Assembly (NCBI GenBank): GCA_903898335.1
Contig: CAIUEV010000128.1
Span: forward strand, 1-14,114
Direction: 5' to 3'
From: an uncultured bacterium
GTDB taxonomy: Bacteria; Patescibacteriota; Minisyncoccia; CAIUEV01
DNA: 14,114 nt
Each line of letters opens with the position of its first letter. Within the stretch, counting starts at the first letter, position 1. The notes below the pieces were generated by a model. The model was given only the letters and a program-made list of their open reading frames with translations, did no database searches and was not told where the DNA came from. Positions 14,017 to 14,114 of this stretch are shown piece after piece. Position numbers and translations under genes: made by a program.

Positions 14017-14114
14017 TTTTGGTAAACCTAATCATCCTTGGAAACGAAAAAGATTGAAATAAGTATTCATTTTTGCCAAAAACATCGTTATAGAGCCAAA
14101 AAGGTCGAAATCCC
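14012..14114 (-). CDS. C-terminal 33 residues of an unidentified protein, cut by the right edge
   Basis: Reading down from 14113, one minus-strand frame stays open from the window edge to a TAA at 14012-14014. It gives 33 residues rich in aromatics (GFRPFWLYNDVFGKNEYL then FQSFSFPRMIRFTKT). The composition and ordered look are more like a real protein end than random A/T-rich sequence, and another frame stops after eight codons. The frame ends exactly at an inverted repeat, as expected for a gene end. I do not recognise the family. The start lies outside the window. Confidence 0.45.
   Translation of the reverse strand, partial: GFRPFWLYNDVFGKNEYLFQSFSFPRMIRFTKT

Noticed and set aside
1..14114. 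CRISPR arrays, insertion sequences, tRNA or rRNA genes
   Set aside because: No regularly spaced repeats, transposase-like frames, terminal inverted repeats or tRNA-like cloverleaf segments were found; gaps are all under 170 nt and mostly A/T-rich.

Overview
The window looks like a low-to-moderate GC bacterial genome segment, most probably from a Patescibacteria/CPR bacterium of the Parcubacteria type. This is inferred from several things: short compact genes packed on one strand, type IV pilin-like genes beside very large secreted proteins of no recognised family, a short secE, a secE-nusG-rplK-rplA cluster not followed by rplJ-rplL-rpoB-rpoC, and almost no Shine-Dalgarno motifs. Every gene I can support is on the minus strand, so transcription runs from high to low coordinates. 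The standard code fits. All genes read through without in-frame TGA, and the stops are TAA, TAG and, once, TGA.

In transcription order (right to left), the window opens with the C-terminal tail of an unidentified protein that ends in an A/T hairpin. Next comes a complete membrane-anchored HtrA/DegP-type serine protease with one PDZ domain. A surface-structure cluster follows: a 519-aa secreted protein with a C-terminal membrane anchor; a 755-aa secreted Cys-rich protein with PKD/Ig-like domains, overlapping the previous gene by 11 nt; and three type IV pilin-like minor subunits resembling PilV, PilW and PilX. The order and content resemble minor-pilin operons that carry a large tip adhesin such as PilY1. 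I infer that this cluster builds a pilus tip or priming complex with a lineage-specific large subunit, and that HtrA does quality control outside the membrane.

The second block is the secE-nusG-rplK-rplA core operon (translocon subunit, transcription factor, ribosomal proteins L11 and L1). Where rplJ-rplL would usually follow, there is a 204-aa single-pass membrane protein, then an unusual overlapping-hairpin intergenic region, then a 253-aa soluble protein with an N-terminal coiled coil and a very acidic tail, and then a GtrA-like four-helix membrane protein.

The last block probably starts at an extended -10 promoter near 2116. It holds a UlaG-like metallo-beta-lactamase-fold hydrolase, a membrane-tethered HEPN-like protein with an RNxxxH motif, a 122-aa polytopic membrane protein, and ruvA (Holliday-junction binding), which runs off the left edge. 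The observations most worth following are the minor-pilin/large-tip-protein cluster, the exported proteins with even cysteine counts against an almost Cys-free cytoplasmic set, the membrane-anchored HEPN-like protein, and the hairpin pair upstream of the 253-aa gene.
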